64,000 nt of DNA from positions 1 to 64,000 of the forward strand of contig JAAVYA010000037.1 of NCBI GenBank assembly GCA_022790855.1, written 5' to 3'. Below the pieces are notes generated by a model, which saw nothing but the letters and a program-made list of their open reading frames with translations, did not search any database and was not told the DNA's origin. The DNA comes from Lachnospiraceae bacterium. GTDB taxonomy: Bacteria > Bacillota > Clostridia > Lachnospirales > Lachnospiraceae. Below are positions 8,743-17,150 of this stretch, in pieces (position 1 is the stretch's first letter; the number at the start of each line of letters is the position of its first letter). The position numbers and the translations under genes were made by a program.

Positions 8743-9966
8743 ATGAAGATTTTGCAGATAAATACGATTTACAAAGAAAAGAGCACTGGCAGGACCTGCT
8801 GGGAAGTTGAAAAAATGCTGGAAGCAAAAGGGCACGGTTCGTTTACGGTACATCAGGTTGGAGATACCTCAGATCCCAAACATAGTTATGTGGTCAACAG
8901 TAAACGAGGCTATTACTTTCATAAATTAATGTCAAGAGTTACGGGGCTTGACGGGTATTATTCTTATTTTGCCACCAAACGTGCGATAAAAGTGATTCGG
9001 AGATATGAGCCGGATATCATTCATTTAAGAAATTTGCACGGGGCATACCTTCATCTGCCAACCCTTTTTAAGTTCTTATCACTATATGATAAGCCTGTCG
9101 TTTACAATCTCCATGATACTTGGGCTTATACCGGGAAATGCCCGGAATATGAAAGCGCGGATTGTGATAAATGGAAGCGTGAGTGCAAGGCCTGCCCACA
9201 ATGGAAGCGATATCCGAAGAGTTATTTTTTTGACAGGAGTAAAAAGATTTTTCATGATAAAAAACGCTGGTACGCAGGTATAAAGGATCTGACGGTTGTT
9301 GGAGTGTCTGATTATATGAAAATGGAAAGCTTTCAGTCAGCAATGTTTCAGGGAAGGCGGATTGAAAGAATTTATAACTGGGTTGATCTGGATAACTTTC
9401 ATCCCTATGATGAGGTGCAGAATCGGGAATGCAGAGTCAGGTATGGGATGAATGATAAATTTCTTGTAGTAGGAGTTTCCTCTTACTGGAGAAAAAATAC
9501 AGAGTATGAAGAAATCTGTGCTCTCGCAAAAGAACTCGGGGATGAGGCGCAGGTATGTCTGGTAGGAGGAGTGGATATTCAACTTCCATATGCCAATATG
9601 CATCATATCCCCAATGTGGACTCTATGGAAGAATTGGCACGAATATATTCCTGTGCAGATGTTTTTGTAAATTTGTCAACAGCAGAATCTTTTGGCAAGG
9701 TAGCTGCGGAAGCCCTTGCCTGCGGTACGCCGGCGGTCGTATATAATACCACAGGTATCAAGGAGATTGCGGGAGAGGGATGCGGAGGCGTGGTTGATCA
9801 GCACGATATCACAGGGATGAAAGAAAAACTTCTGGAGTTTAAGGGGAAGGAAAAGAAAAGTTATGTTCCTGTATGCAGAAAAAGAGCGGAGACGCTGTTT
9901 CATTATAAGATCAATGCAGAGCAGCTCATCAGCCTATATAAGGAAATTTTGGAGAAGAAGCAATGA
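8743..9966 (+). CDS. GT4-family glycosyltransferase
   Basis: 407 aa, GT-B fold. The N-terminal half holds HLRNLHGAYLHLP and YNLHDTWAYTGKCPEY followed by a Cys-rich stretch (C-x7-C-x7-C-x2-C), a signature of the WcaC/WcaL-like group that often has a short metal- or disulfide-like loop. The C-terminal half holds ADVFVNLSTAESFGKVAAEALACG, the donor-binding E-x7-E motif. Start at 8743 after AGGGGA. It overlaps the following hexapeptide transferase by 4 bases. Likely adds one sugar of the repeat unit on the cytoplasmic face of the membrane. Confidence 0.87.
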   Translation: MKILQINTIYKEKSTGRTCWEVEKMLEAKGHGSFTVHQVGDTSDPKHSYVVNSKRGYYFHKLMSRVTGLDGYYSYFATKRAIKVIRRYEPDIIHLRNLHGAYLHLPTLFKFLSLYDKPVVYNLHDTWAYTGKCPEYESADCDKWKRECKACPQWKRYPKSYFFDRSKKIFHDKKRWYAGIKDLTVVGVSDYMKMESFQSAMFQGRRIERIYNWVDLDNFHPYDEVQNRECRVRYGMNDKFLVVGVSSYWRKNTEYEEICALAKELGDEAQVCLVGGVDIQLPYANMHHIPNVDSMEELARIYSCADVFVNLSTAESFGKVAAEALACGTPAVVYNTTGIKEIAGEGCGGVVDQHDITGMKEKLLEFKGKEKKSYVPVCRKRAETLFHYKINAEQLISLYKEILEKKQ

Positions 9967-10865
9967 AAGATGAAAAAAAATTTTTTGAAGTAAATATCAA
10001 TACATATGACGGAAGAAAGGATTTTGCAGTTTATAGGCCATCGTCATTAAACCAGCCGCGGCCAAATTCTGTAATGTTTGTTATGGAAAAATATGTTGAT
10101 ATGGCCTCAGCGTTGGGGAAAGTGGAAAATTGTCTGGTCTTCTGGCCGAAAGGGATCCAGGCGCCAGAGGAGATAACGAAAAGACATGCAGTTATCTATT
10201 CGGATGCACCACGAAAAGCATACAATCGTTTTTTTCGCGATAACGGGATTAAGTATTATCCTCCTCAGGAGGAATTTGAGATGGTACAGGGCGCTATGAT
10301 CTGTAAAGGCGCAACGCTTGGTGAAAATTGTACCATAATGCCAGGGGCGTACATAGGAGGGGACGTGACGCTTGGAAATAACAGTTATATCGGATGTGGT
10401 ACAAAACTTGTAGGCCATGTAGAAATTGGAAATGATGTGGTTATTCGGGAGAATACGGTGATTGGAGCTGACGGCCTGACGACAGAGCGTGATGAGGATG
10501 GCAGCGCCTTAACTATGCCGCAATTTGGCGGAGTGGTGATAGGCGATCAGGTACAGATTGGTGCGAATACCGTGATAGGGCGTGGAGCGATCGATAACAC
10601 GGTAATCGGAAAAGGCTGTAAAATTGATAACTGCTGCTTCATTTCACATAATGTGATACTGGAGGAAAATGTTTTTATAGTGGGTGAAACATTGATGATG
10701 GGGAGCTCAAGAGCTGGAAAACAGGCATATATATCCGGTAATGCGGTGATTAGAAATAAGGTCATGATAGAAGAAGGGGCGTTTGTTGGAATGGGCGCAG
10801 TCGTGACGAAAGATGTAAAAAAAGAAACAACGGTAATGGGGAATCCGGCGAAAGAGAGGCATTGA
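9963..10865 (+). CDS. LpxD-like left-handed beta-helix acyltransferase
   Basis: 300 aa with an N-terminal domain of about 100 residues followed by many hexapeptide repeats (GATLGENCTIMPGAYIGG and onward), the layout of LpxD-type N-acyltransferases. LpxD makes lipid A in Gram-negative bacteria; here, without lipid A genes, a role in acylating a UDP-amino sugar of the surface glycan is more likely. It overlaps both neighbours by 4 bases. A run of eight A followed by six T occurs within the first ten codons (9973-9986), a site that could slip. The acyl donor and acceptor are unknown. Confidence 0.75.
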   Translation: MKDEKKFFEVNINTYDGRKDFAVYRPSSLNQPRPNSVMFVMEKYVDMASALGKVENCLVFWPKGIQAPEEITKRHAVIYSDAPRKAYNRFFRDNGIKYYPPQEEFEMVQGAMICKGATLGENCTIMPGAYIGGDVTLGNNSYIGCGTKLVGHVEIGNDVVIRENTVIGADGLTTERDEDGSALTMPQFGGVVIGDQVQIGANTVIGRGAIDNTVIGKGCKIDNCCFISHNVILEENVFIVGETLMMGSSRAGKQAYISGNAVIRNKVMIEEGAFVGMGAVVTKDVKKETTVMGNPAKERH

Positions 10866-11653
10866 CCAAAATGAATTATAAGCCAAGTTATGACGAGTAC
10901 AGAAAGATACTTAAGGACATAAAAGCTTCTGGGAAATTGATGGATTATAAAGAGGCTTTGAGTGCTGATGAGTTTTTAATTCTTCGGCATGATGTGGAAT
11001 TTTCGCTGGAAAGAGCATATAGGATGGCACAGGTTGAAGCAGTTGAGAAGGTAGCGTCCACCTATTTTGTGCAGATAACGAACAATTCATATAATGCATT
11101 ATCCATGCAAAATAGAAAACGGATCAAAGAGATATCTGATATGGGGCATAAGATTGGCTTGCATTACCATTTGAATCAGGTCACCGACCCTTTAAAGACC
11201 AGAGACGGCATTCGGGATCAGATCAGGATAATGTCGGAGATGTGTGGGATTTCCATCGACCGCTTCTCTATACATAGGCCGGTAAGGGAAGTTTACTATA
11301 ACTCGATTCCCATTGAAGGCATGATCAATGCATATTCGTCTGAATTTTTTACTTTGACAGAGGAAGGTGCAACGATTAAGGAAGAAGATCTTGAGGTAAA
11401 ATACATTGCCGATTCCAGACATAGATGGAATTATGGTTATCCAGATGTTGATACTTTTTCCCGAAATAGAAAGATACAGTTACTCATCCATCCGGATTTT
11501 TGGTCCGAGGAAGGGTGTGACGCAAAGAGGAATTTTGAGAAATTGATAGAAGAAAACATCACGGCCTATATACAGACACTTGATGGTGAATGTAAGCATT
11601 TCTCGGGTTTTAAGGATGAAATGAGTGTAAAATATGGAACCAATAGAGAGTGA
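10862..11653 (+). CDS. NodB-like polysaccharide deacetylase-family protein
   Basis: 263 aa from a TTG at 10862 that overlaps the previous stop, or 260 aa from the ATG at 10871. Residues LRHDVEFS match the metal-binding HD element of this deacetylase subgroup, and GHKIGLHYHL matches the second His motif. A late IHPDFW segment fits the closing motif. It is slightly short and lacks a signal peptide or membrane helix, so it should act in the cytoplasm on a sugar nucleotide or lipid-linked intermediate. It follows the LpxD-like acyltransferase directly, so an acyl-exchange step is possible (inference). Confidence 0.7.
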   Translation: MTKMNYKPSYDEYRKILKDIKASGKLMDYKEALSADEFLILRHDVEFSLERAYRMAQVEAVEKVASTYFVQITNNSYNALSMQNRKRIKEISDMGHKIGLHYHLNQVTDPLKTRDGIRDQIRIMSEMCGISIDRFSIHRPVREVYYNSIPIEGMINAYSSEFFTLTEEGATIKEEDLEVKYIADSRHRWNYGYPDVDTFSRNRKIQLLIHPDFWSEEGCDAKRNFEKLIEENITAYIQTLDGECKHFSGFKDEMSVKYGTNRE

Positions 11654-11670
11654 ATCTATGAGGAATAGGA

Positions 11671-12813
11671 ATGTATTTAATGATGTTGGGAATTGCAGCG
11701 GTTTTTGCTGTGATGGGATATTTTGACAGGAATGCAGATAAGAGACTATTTTGTATAGAGCTATTTCTAATGGGCGCAATGTTGTGCTTAAGGTACGGCC
11801 AGGGGACAGATTATTTTGGATATGAAGCAAATTATTCCCTTGTGCCAAAAAATATTGATATGCATTTTTTGTTCCATAATGGGATCCATGGAGAGGTTGG
11901 ATATACGTTTATAGCAGAGATATTCCGAAGCTTGGGCGCACCTTTCCCTATCTTTGTGGCAGTACTGTCTCTGGCAATGATGCTCATGACATATCATGGG
12001 ATCAAAAGATATCATGGGATAAAAACGATCGCCGTGCTGTTACTTTATCCCACATATTATCTTACCTTTTACTATGGTATTCGCCAGGGATTTGCGCTGG
12101 CTTTCACGTTATATTTTATTCTGCCGGCATATGTGAAAGAAAAAAAGCTGAAATATGTTTTTTTAGTGTGTTTTTGCGCTACGATGCATAAGTCAGTGCT
12201 TATCCTACTGCTTCCGCTCTTTGTAGACAAGATAGTGAAAAAGTGTGAACGGCTGATATTGTTTGGTGCTATAGCGGCTGGGGTTATGCTCGGTCTGTTT
12301 CTGCGAACAACTGGTTTTACATGGAGTTATGTGTATTTTAGTCCCAGTTATAGCGCCATAGCGTTGAGAGTCATCTTGTTTATTGCAATTGTTCGCCTGT
12401 ACCGGTGTTCGGGGAAAAAGGATGAAATAAGTAATAGAATCTTTCGGTTCTATTTCATAGGGTTTTGCATTTATCTTGCATTATGTCCTGCAGGATTTGT
12501 GGCGCATAGGGTAACGGCATACATGAAATTTTCTGAGATTATATTATTTTCAAGATTGCTGGCAAATAGGAATGAGATGATGCATGTTGGCAGAACCATG
12601 CGTACGCTGAAACGGTATGTCTGTCTGTTGGTTATAATGATATGCATGGTAGAGGGAGTGAAGAATATAAACAGTTATATAGGACAGGGGGAATATTATT
12701 CAGGAATACATTTTTATAATTATCCGTATGTATCTGTATTCAATAAAAAAGATATATATAAGTACAGGGAAAATGAGTTCCTTCAAGTGTTCCCGGATGT
12801 GTTCCAATATTAA
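11671..12813 (+). CDS. EpsG/Wzy-like polysaccharide polymerase
   Basis: 380-aa polytopic membrane protein with about ten hydrophobic segments. The extracytoplasmic motif LRYGQGTDYFGYEANY after the second helix is the hallmark of the EpsG family (R-x-G-TDY-x2-Y), and FYYGIRQGFALAF follows, matching the FSGLRQ-type block. It would polymerise repeat units after export. It is the only obvious polymerase in the window. Start ATG at 11671 with AGGAATAGGA upstream. Confidence 0.82.
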   Translation: MYLMMLGIAAVFAVMGYFDRNADKRLFCIELFLMGAMLCLRYGQGTDYFGYEANYSLVPKNIDMHFLFHNGIHGEVGYTFIAEIFRSLGAPFPIFVAVLSLAMMLMTYHGIKRYHGIKTIAVLLLYPTYYLTFYYGIRQGFALAFTLYFILPAYVKEKKLKYVFLVCFCATMHKSVLILLLPLFVDKIVKKCERLILFGAIAAGVMLGLFLRTTGFTWSYVYFSPSYSAIALRVILFIAIVRLYRCSGKKDEISNRIFRFYFIGFCIYLALCPAGFVAHRVTAYMKFSEIILFSRLLANRNEMMHVGRTMRTLKRYVCLLVIMICMVEGVKNINSYIGQGEYYSGIHFYNYPYVSVFNKKDIYKYRENEFLQVFPDVFQY

Positions 12814-12856
12814 CCAGTAGAACAGCATTTTTTAGTGTGTTAAAAAGGGTAAAAGT

Positions 12857-14128
12857 ATGAAAGATGTAAGGAATAAGCTCTATGCAGAAAGGGTAACTCC
12901 TGACAGGGAACAATATTTCTTTGGCTATTATGATATTTCACCGGAAAGTCCTGACGGGAGCAAGATACTGATCAATAAAGCGCCGTTCATCGACCGGGCA
13001 CCGGAAATCAGAGATGAACTTGAAGTGGGGTACATGGATGCGGATACCCTTGTATATACTCCGATCGGGAAAACGGCGGCGTGGAATTTTCAGGAGGGGA
13101 GCAGGCTTCAGTGGTTGGATGAAACACGGGTCATCTATAATGTTCGAGAAGGGCATCAATTTCATTCTGTTGTGTATGATATTGCGAAAAGAAGCCGGAT
13201 CAGGACATACGATATCCCCATATACAGCGTTTCTTGTGAATATGCGCTTTCTTATAGCTTTACCAATAATAAGTATAGCTATGCGCATACAGATGAGGAA
13301 TTATTGAAAGATCCGTGGAGGGACGGCGTATATCTTTTGCATCTAGACAGTGGGAGATATCACCGGATCATATCAAACGAAACGCTGGACGAGCTGGCGG
13401 GAATTACTGTATCCAACGGGCAGGTGGAATATTGTGTATTTAATCCGGCAGGCGATCAATTTTATTTGTACTATAGGTGGAGTGAAACGAATGGCGCTGC
13501 ACATACGATGCTATGTGTTTCGGATTTGGAAGGATGTGTAAAGATACTTTTAAATAGTAACTTTATATCTCATGCTGGATGGTGCGGGAACGGTAAGATT
13601 ACAGCCTGGGGGCGGCTGCCTAGCAGGATCAATACGGTGCAAGGCAATTCCTTTTTAAAGAATACTGGTTTATGGAAGGTAGCTGTCACTATATTTCATC
13701 ATACGGTAAAAAGCTCAAAATTACGACAAAGGATTACAAATGATGCTTACATTATGTTTGATTTAGCAAGCGGGAAAGTGTATAAACTTGAAAATACGTG
13801 CTTTACCAGTGATGGTCATTGTACATGGTCTTCCAATGAACAGTTTATGCTTACAGATACATATCCAGATGAGGATAATAAAAGACATCTTATGATATAT
13901 GATATAGAACAGGATTTGGTTTATTTGCTTGGAAAGTTCTATTCATATCCTGAAAAGATGAAAGAGAAGGACAGTTTATGGAATTGCAGCGCTTTGCGTT
14001 GTGATTTGCATCCAAAATGGGGCCAGGGGAAAAGATATATATACTTTGACTCTGTACACGAAGGGTATAGGGGAATGTACCGTATGGATGTATCAAAAAT
14101 TTTGGAGAACAGAATGGATGACGAGTAA
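12857..14128 (+). CDS. Predicted beta-propeller protein of the glycan locus
   Basis: 423 aa without signal peptide or membrane helices. It begins with a conserved-looking YFFGYYDISPESPDGSKIL block and contains repeated D/G-rich strands with aromatic residues (for example SSNEQFMLTDTYPD and LHPKWGQGKRYIYFDS), spaced like blades of a TolB/oligogalacturonate-lyase-type propeller. Proteins with this FGYYD-SP beginning occur in other capsule loci by recollection, but no activity is known to me. It sits between the polymerase and a GT4 gene and overlaps the latter by 11 bases. A sugar-modifying lyase or a scaffold is possible; neither is shown. Confidence 0.5.
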   Translation: MKDVRNKLYAERVTPDREQYFFGYYDISPESPDGSKILINKAPFIDRAPEIRDELEVGYMDADTLVYTPIGKTAAWNFQEGSRLQWLDETRVIYNVREGHQFHSVVYDIAKRSRIRTYDIPIYSVSCEYALSYSFTNNKYSYAHTDEELLKDPWRDGVYLLHLDSGRYHRIISNETLDELAGITVSNGQVEYCVFNPAGDQFYLYYRWSETNGAAHTMLCVSDLEGCVKILLNSNFISHAGWCGNGKITAWGRLPSRINTVQGNSFLKNTGLWKVAVTIFHHTVKSSKLRQRITNDAYIMFDLASGKVYKLENTCFTSDGHCTWSSNEQFMLTDTYPDEDNKRHLMIYDIEQDLVYLLGKFYSYPEKMKEKDSLWNCSALRCDLHPKWGQGKRYIYFDSVHEGYRGMYRMDVSKILENRMDDE

Positions 14129-15335
14129 GGAGAATAAAAAGGTAAGAGTATTGGCTATTTTCAAGGCGCCTGCACCGTATATTGATCCGCTACTGCAATT
14201 ATGGGCGACCCATCCGAAGGTGGATCTTGTGGTTGCATATTGTGTAAAAACGACAGATGGCGAGACCTATTATGATCCAGTGACCGGAAAGAAAGTTGCA
14301 TGGGGGACAAAACTTTTGGGGGGGGGGTACAAATATTTGTTCCTTGAAGATAGCATGGAGGCAATCGGAAAAAGTGATTTTAAGATATCTAACCGCAGGA
14401 TAAAAAAATACATTCGGGATCATCAGTTTGACGTTATTTTAATGGGAAGCAGCTACTGTTCCCCAACCACATGGATGGCAATACAGGAAGCGAAGAAAAA
14501 GCATATTCCGATGATCACAAGGATGACAGTAGAGGCTGGGCGTAAGAGAAATGCTGGTGTTTTGCTAGTGAAAAAGTTACTTGTAAGCAGATATTGTAAG
14601 AATATGGCAGCGGGGGTGTATGAGTGCAGGCAGCAGAAGGAATATATGGAACATTATGGTATGAGGAAGGAATCCTTATTTTCCGCCCCGTGTGCAGTGG
14701 ACAATGGTTACTTTAGCACACAATGTAAGAAGTATCACAAAAGTGCCTTGCGGAGTGAACTTGGGATTCCAAGGGAAGCAGTCGTTTTTGTGGCAACAGG
14801 GGCGCTGATCCCGAGGAAACGGCAAAAAGACGTGATACAGGCATTAAAAATATTGAAGGAAAAAGGCATAGAGCCATATTACTATATGGTGGGAGACGGG
14901 GCTGACAGGAATGAGATTGAATTATTAGCGGAAAAAAATGGTTTGAAACATGTATATGTAACAGGGCAGCTCCCACAGAATGAAATGAGCAAGTATTTGA
15001 GGTTATCAGATGTATATATCCTGTCATCTGAAAATGATGCATCGCCTAAGGCTTTGAATGAAGCTATGAATTTCTCCCTTCCCATCATTATTACAACAGG
15101 TGTGGGAACGGCAGAGGAGTTGCTGAGGGATGGGAAAAATGGGTATATCTATCCGCCTGGAGATGTAAATGCGCTTGCCATCATAATGGAACAAATCATG
15201 GAAAGAACAGATAGAACCCGGATGGGTGAGATCGGGAGGGAAATCGTGGAAAGATATGATTACAACCGAATGATTGAGGGATGGATGAATGCGGTTCAAT
15301 ATGCGATGGAGCATACAAAGGGAGAAAAAGAATGA
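14118..15335 (+). CDS. GT4-family glycosyltransferase with an in-frame G10 tract
   Basis: 405 aa from the ATG at 14118, which overlaps the previous stop; a longer frame from 14001 would lie inside the previous gene. The donor half shows VFVATGALIPRKRQKDVIQAL, YMVGDGADRNEI, VTGQLPQNEMSKYLR and SENDASPKALNEAMNFSLP, the GT4 donor-binding E-x7-E region. Ten consecutive G (14318-14327) code for three glycines near residue 68 and keep the frame open; loss or gain of one G would end the protein early. The gene is ON in this sequence. It likely adds a sugar to the lipid-linked repeat unit. Confidence 0.87.
   Translation: MTSKENKKVRVLAIFKAPAPYIDPLLQLWATHPKVDLVVAYCVKTTDGETYYDPVTGKKVAWGTKLLGGGYKYLFLEDSMEAIGKSDFKISNRRIKKYIRDHQFDVILMGSSYCSPTTWMAIQEAKKKHIPMITRMTVEAGRKRNAGVLLVKKLLVSRYCKNMAAGVYECRQQKEYMEHYGMRKESLFSAPCAVDNGYFSTQCKKYHKSALRSELGIPREAVVFVATGALIPRKRQKDVIQALKILKEKGIEPYYYMVGDGADRNEIELLAEKNGLKHVYVTGQLPQNEMSKYLRLSDVYILSSENDASPKALNEAMNFSLPIIITTGVGTAEELLRDGKNGYIYPPGDVNALAIIMEQIMERTDRTRMGEIGREIVERYDYNRMIEGWMNAVQYAMEHTKGEKE
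14318..14327 (+). repeat. G10 homopolymer in GT4 gene (ON)
   Basis: Ten Gs coding for LGGG-Y in frame. It lies about 200 bases into the gene. The same ON length is required by the two other G tracts in this locus. Confidence 0.9.
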
Positions 15336-16591
15336 ACCCATTGAGAGGTATTGGAGTAAATGGAAGGATTGTTGTAAGAAACAGTATTTATTCCATGCTG
15401 GGGTCGGTCCTTGGCCAGTTTGTTGCGCTTTTGTCCTCATTGGCAATGGGAAGGCTGTTAGGGGTTGGCGGGCTGGGAAGTTATACGTTCGCCATGACAT
15501 TTTCCGGGCTTGTATTTTTGTTTTTGAATCTTGGCCTTAGTGGGATCTTTCAGAGGAATATATCACAGGACAGAACGTCTGCAGAAAAAAATTATGCAAA
15601 TGCCCTGGCAATACGTTTCCTTTTTTCCATACCAATGTCTCTTTGTATTGGAACCGTCTGCGTGTTTGCCATGCATAGGCAGGATGATTTATGGATTCTT
15701 TTATTGTCTTGTATTTATACAGGGTTTACAGGGATTTTTGGTCTTGCAGCAGATGGCATAACGGCAGTAGAAAAATTTCGTGTAACATTTCTATTTGGCA
15801 TGTGCCAGAAAATATTATGCTTTCTCACAACGTTTATAGCACTGTATGTTACAAAAAGCATGCTGGTGATGTTGTTGTTCCATGACATTATTTTCTTCAT
15901 ATTGATAATAGTTGAATTGATCTATGTGAATAAATCCCTTTGCAAAATTCATTTGGAAATAGATTTCCCATTTTGCAAAAAGATGTTGAAAGAAGCTTTT
16001 CCAGCTATTTTCGGAGCTGCGGCAGAATTTTTGAGCCTTAAAAGCGATACGTTGATACTTACATTGATGTTGGGGGAAGTGGCTACGGGCCTGTATTCTG
16101 TCTCTAGCAACATATATATTGCGGCAAGTTTTGTCCCATTGGCTATGGCGAAGGCAGCAACACCAACCTTTAACCGCATGATTGCGAATAAAGAAAAGGT
16201 TGACAATTTAGTACGGAGAACGTTTCAGATGATGGCGTTATCGTCCATCGTTTTAATCATAGGAATATTTGTTTTTGCCAGATTTGGTATCGTACTGTTG
16301 TGGGGAAAGGATTTTGAAGGAGCAAGTGTATCATTAAGGATATTATCGATCAGTCTCTTATGTATGCCAGCGAACAGGTTTCTAGGGGAAATGCTTGTAG
16401 GATTGAAACAGCAGGCGCTGGTAGCAAAATGCAGTGTGACAGGAGCAATCTTTAATATCGTTGCCAATATAATTCTTGTACCGGTGATGGGATTGAATGC
16501 GGTGGCCATAACTACGGTGGTTACGGAATGCCTGGTTATGCTTATGGAAGGGTACTTCTATAAACGGATTCAGACATGCTCCATAGGATAA
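15332..16591 (+). CDS. Wzx-type oligosaccharide flippase (first copy)
   Basis: About 420 aa with 12 predicted hydrophobic segments and the MOP/Wzx N-terminal pattern RNSIYSMLGSVLGQFVALLSS, followed by GRLLGVGGLGSYTFAMTFSG. It should flip the undecaprenyl-linked repeat unit across the membrane. Start ATG at 15332 overlaps the previous stop (ATGA) with GGGAG upstream. A second flippase lies at 22485, so this locus may export two units. Confidence 0.88.
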   Translation: MNPLRGIGVNGRIVVRNSIYSMLGSVLGQFVALLSSLAMGRLLGVGGLGSYTFAMTFSGLVFLFLNLGLSGIFQRNISQDRTSAEKNYANALAIRFLFSIPMSLCIGTVCVFAMHRQDDLWILLLSCIYTGFTGIFGLAADGITAVEKFRVTFLFGMCQKILCFLTTFIALYVTKSMLVMLLFHDIIFFILIIVELIYVNKSLCKIHLEIDFPFCKKMLKEAFPAIFGAAAEFLSLKSDTLILTLMLGEVATGLYSVSSNIYIAASFVPLAMAKAATPTFNRMIANKEKVDNLVRRTFQMMALSSIVLIIGIFVFARFGIVLLWGKDFEGASVSLRILSISLLCMPANRFLGEMLVGLKQQALVAKCSVTGAIFNIVANIILVPVMGLNAVAITTVVTECLVMLMEGYFYKRIQTCSIG

Positions 16592-16603
16592 GGAGATATA
16601 GAA

Positions 16604-17149
16604 ATGTTTATGTATATGTTTGAACGTGCAAAAAATAAAATCAAGCGTCTCTATAGACGGGCAGTGTTTTTGGATACGATAAAATCAAAGCAGAAAAGTT
16701 TGTATGTAGTTGGCGATTATACGTTGATCAATAGAAATGTTACGATAGGCCAAAATGTAGTGATTTATCCCAATGTGATGTTTTTTGGACAAGGCCCTAT
16801 TGTGATTGGAGATAACGTCAATATAGGAAATGGAACCATCCTATATGCCTCTGATACTCGGGGGGGGGGTATAACTATCGGAGATCATGTGATGATTGCG
16901 GCCCATTGTTATATTATAGATAACGATCATGGTATGGAAGCAAATATCAACATGATGGAGCAAAAGGATCGTGTCAAAAAGGTGATAATTGGAAATGACG
17001 TTTGGCTGGGCGCCGGCGCAAAGATTTTGAAAGGCAGTGTGATTGAAGAAGGTGCGGTGGTGGGCGCAAATGCCGTTGTAAAGCAGACGGTACAAGAAAA
17101 CTGCATTGTTGCAGGCGTTCCGGCAAAGGTTATAGGACAAAGAGGATAA
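16604..17149 (+). CDS. Hexapeptide O-acetyltransferase with an in-frame G10 tract
   Basis: 181 aa. After a basic N-terminus of about 25 residues come hexapeptide repeats (VTIGQNVVIYPNV, IVIGDNVNIGNG, ITIGDHVMIAAHCYI) and the loop IDNDHG with the acceptor-side His typical of the Maa/NodL/WcaF group, ending in the conserved AGVPAKVIG. Acetyl-CoA is the usual donor; a hydroxyl on the growing glycan is the usual acceptor. Ten Gs at 16860-16869 code for RGGG at residues 86-89; the gene is ON. AGGAG precedes the ATG at 16604. Confidence 0.85.
   Translation: MFMYMFERAKNKIKRLYRRAVFLDTIKSKQKSLYVVGDYTLINRNVTIGQNVVIYPNVMFFGQGPIVIGDNVNIGNGTILYASDTRGGGITIGDHVMIAAHCYIIDNDHGMEANINMMEQKDRVKKVIIGNDVWLGAGAKILKGSVIEEGAVVGANAVVKQTVQENCIVAGVPAKVIGQRG
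16860..16869 (+). repeat. G10 homopolymer in acetyltransferase gene (ON)
   Basis: Ten Gs read as CGG-GGG-GGG-GGT in frame inside the beta-helix domain. A one-base slip would cut the enzyme before its active-site loop. Confidence 0.9.
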
Positions 17150-17150
17150 A

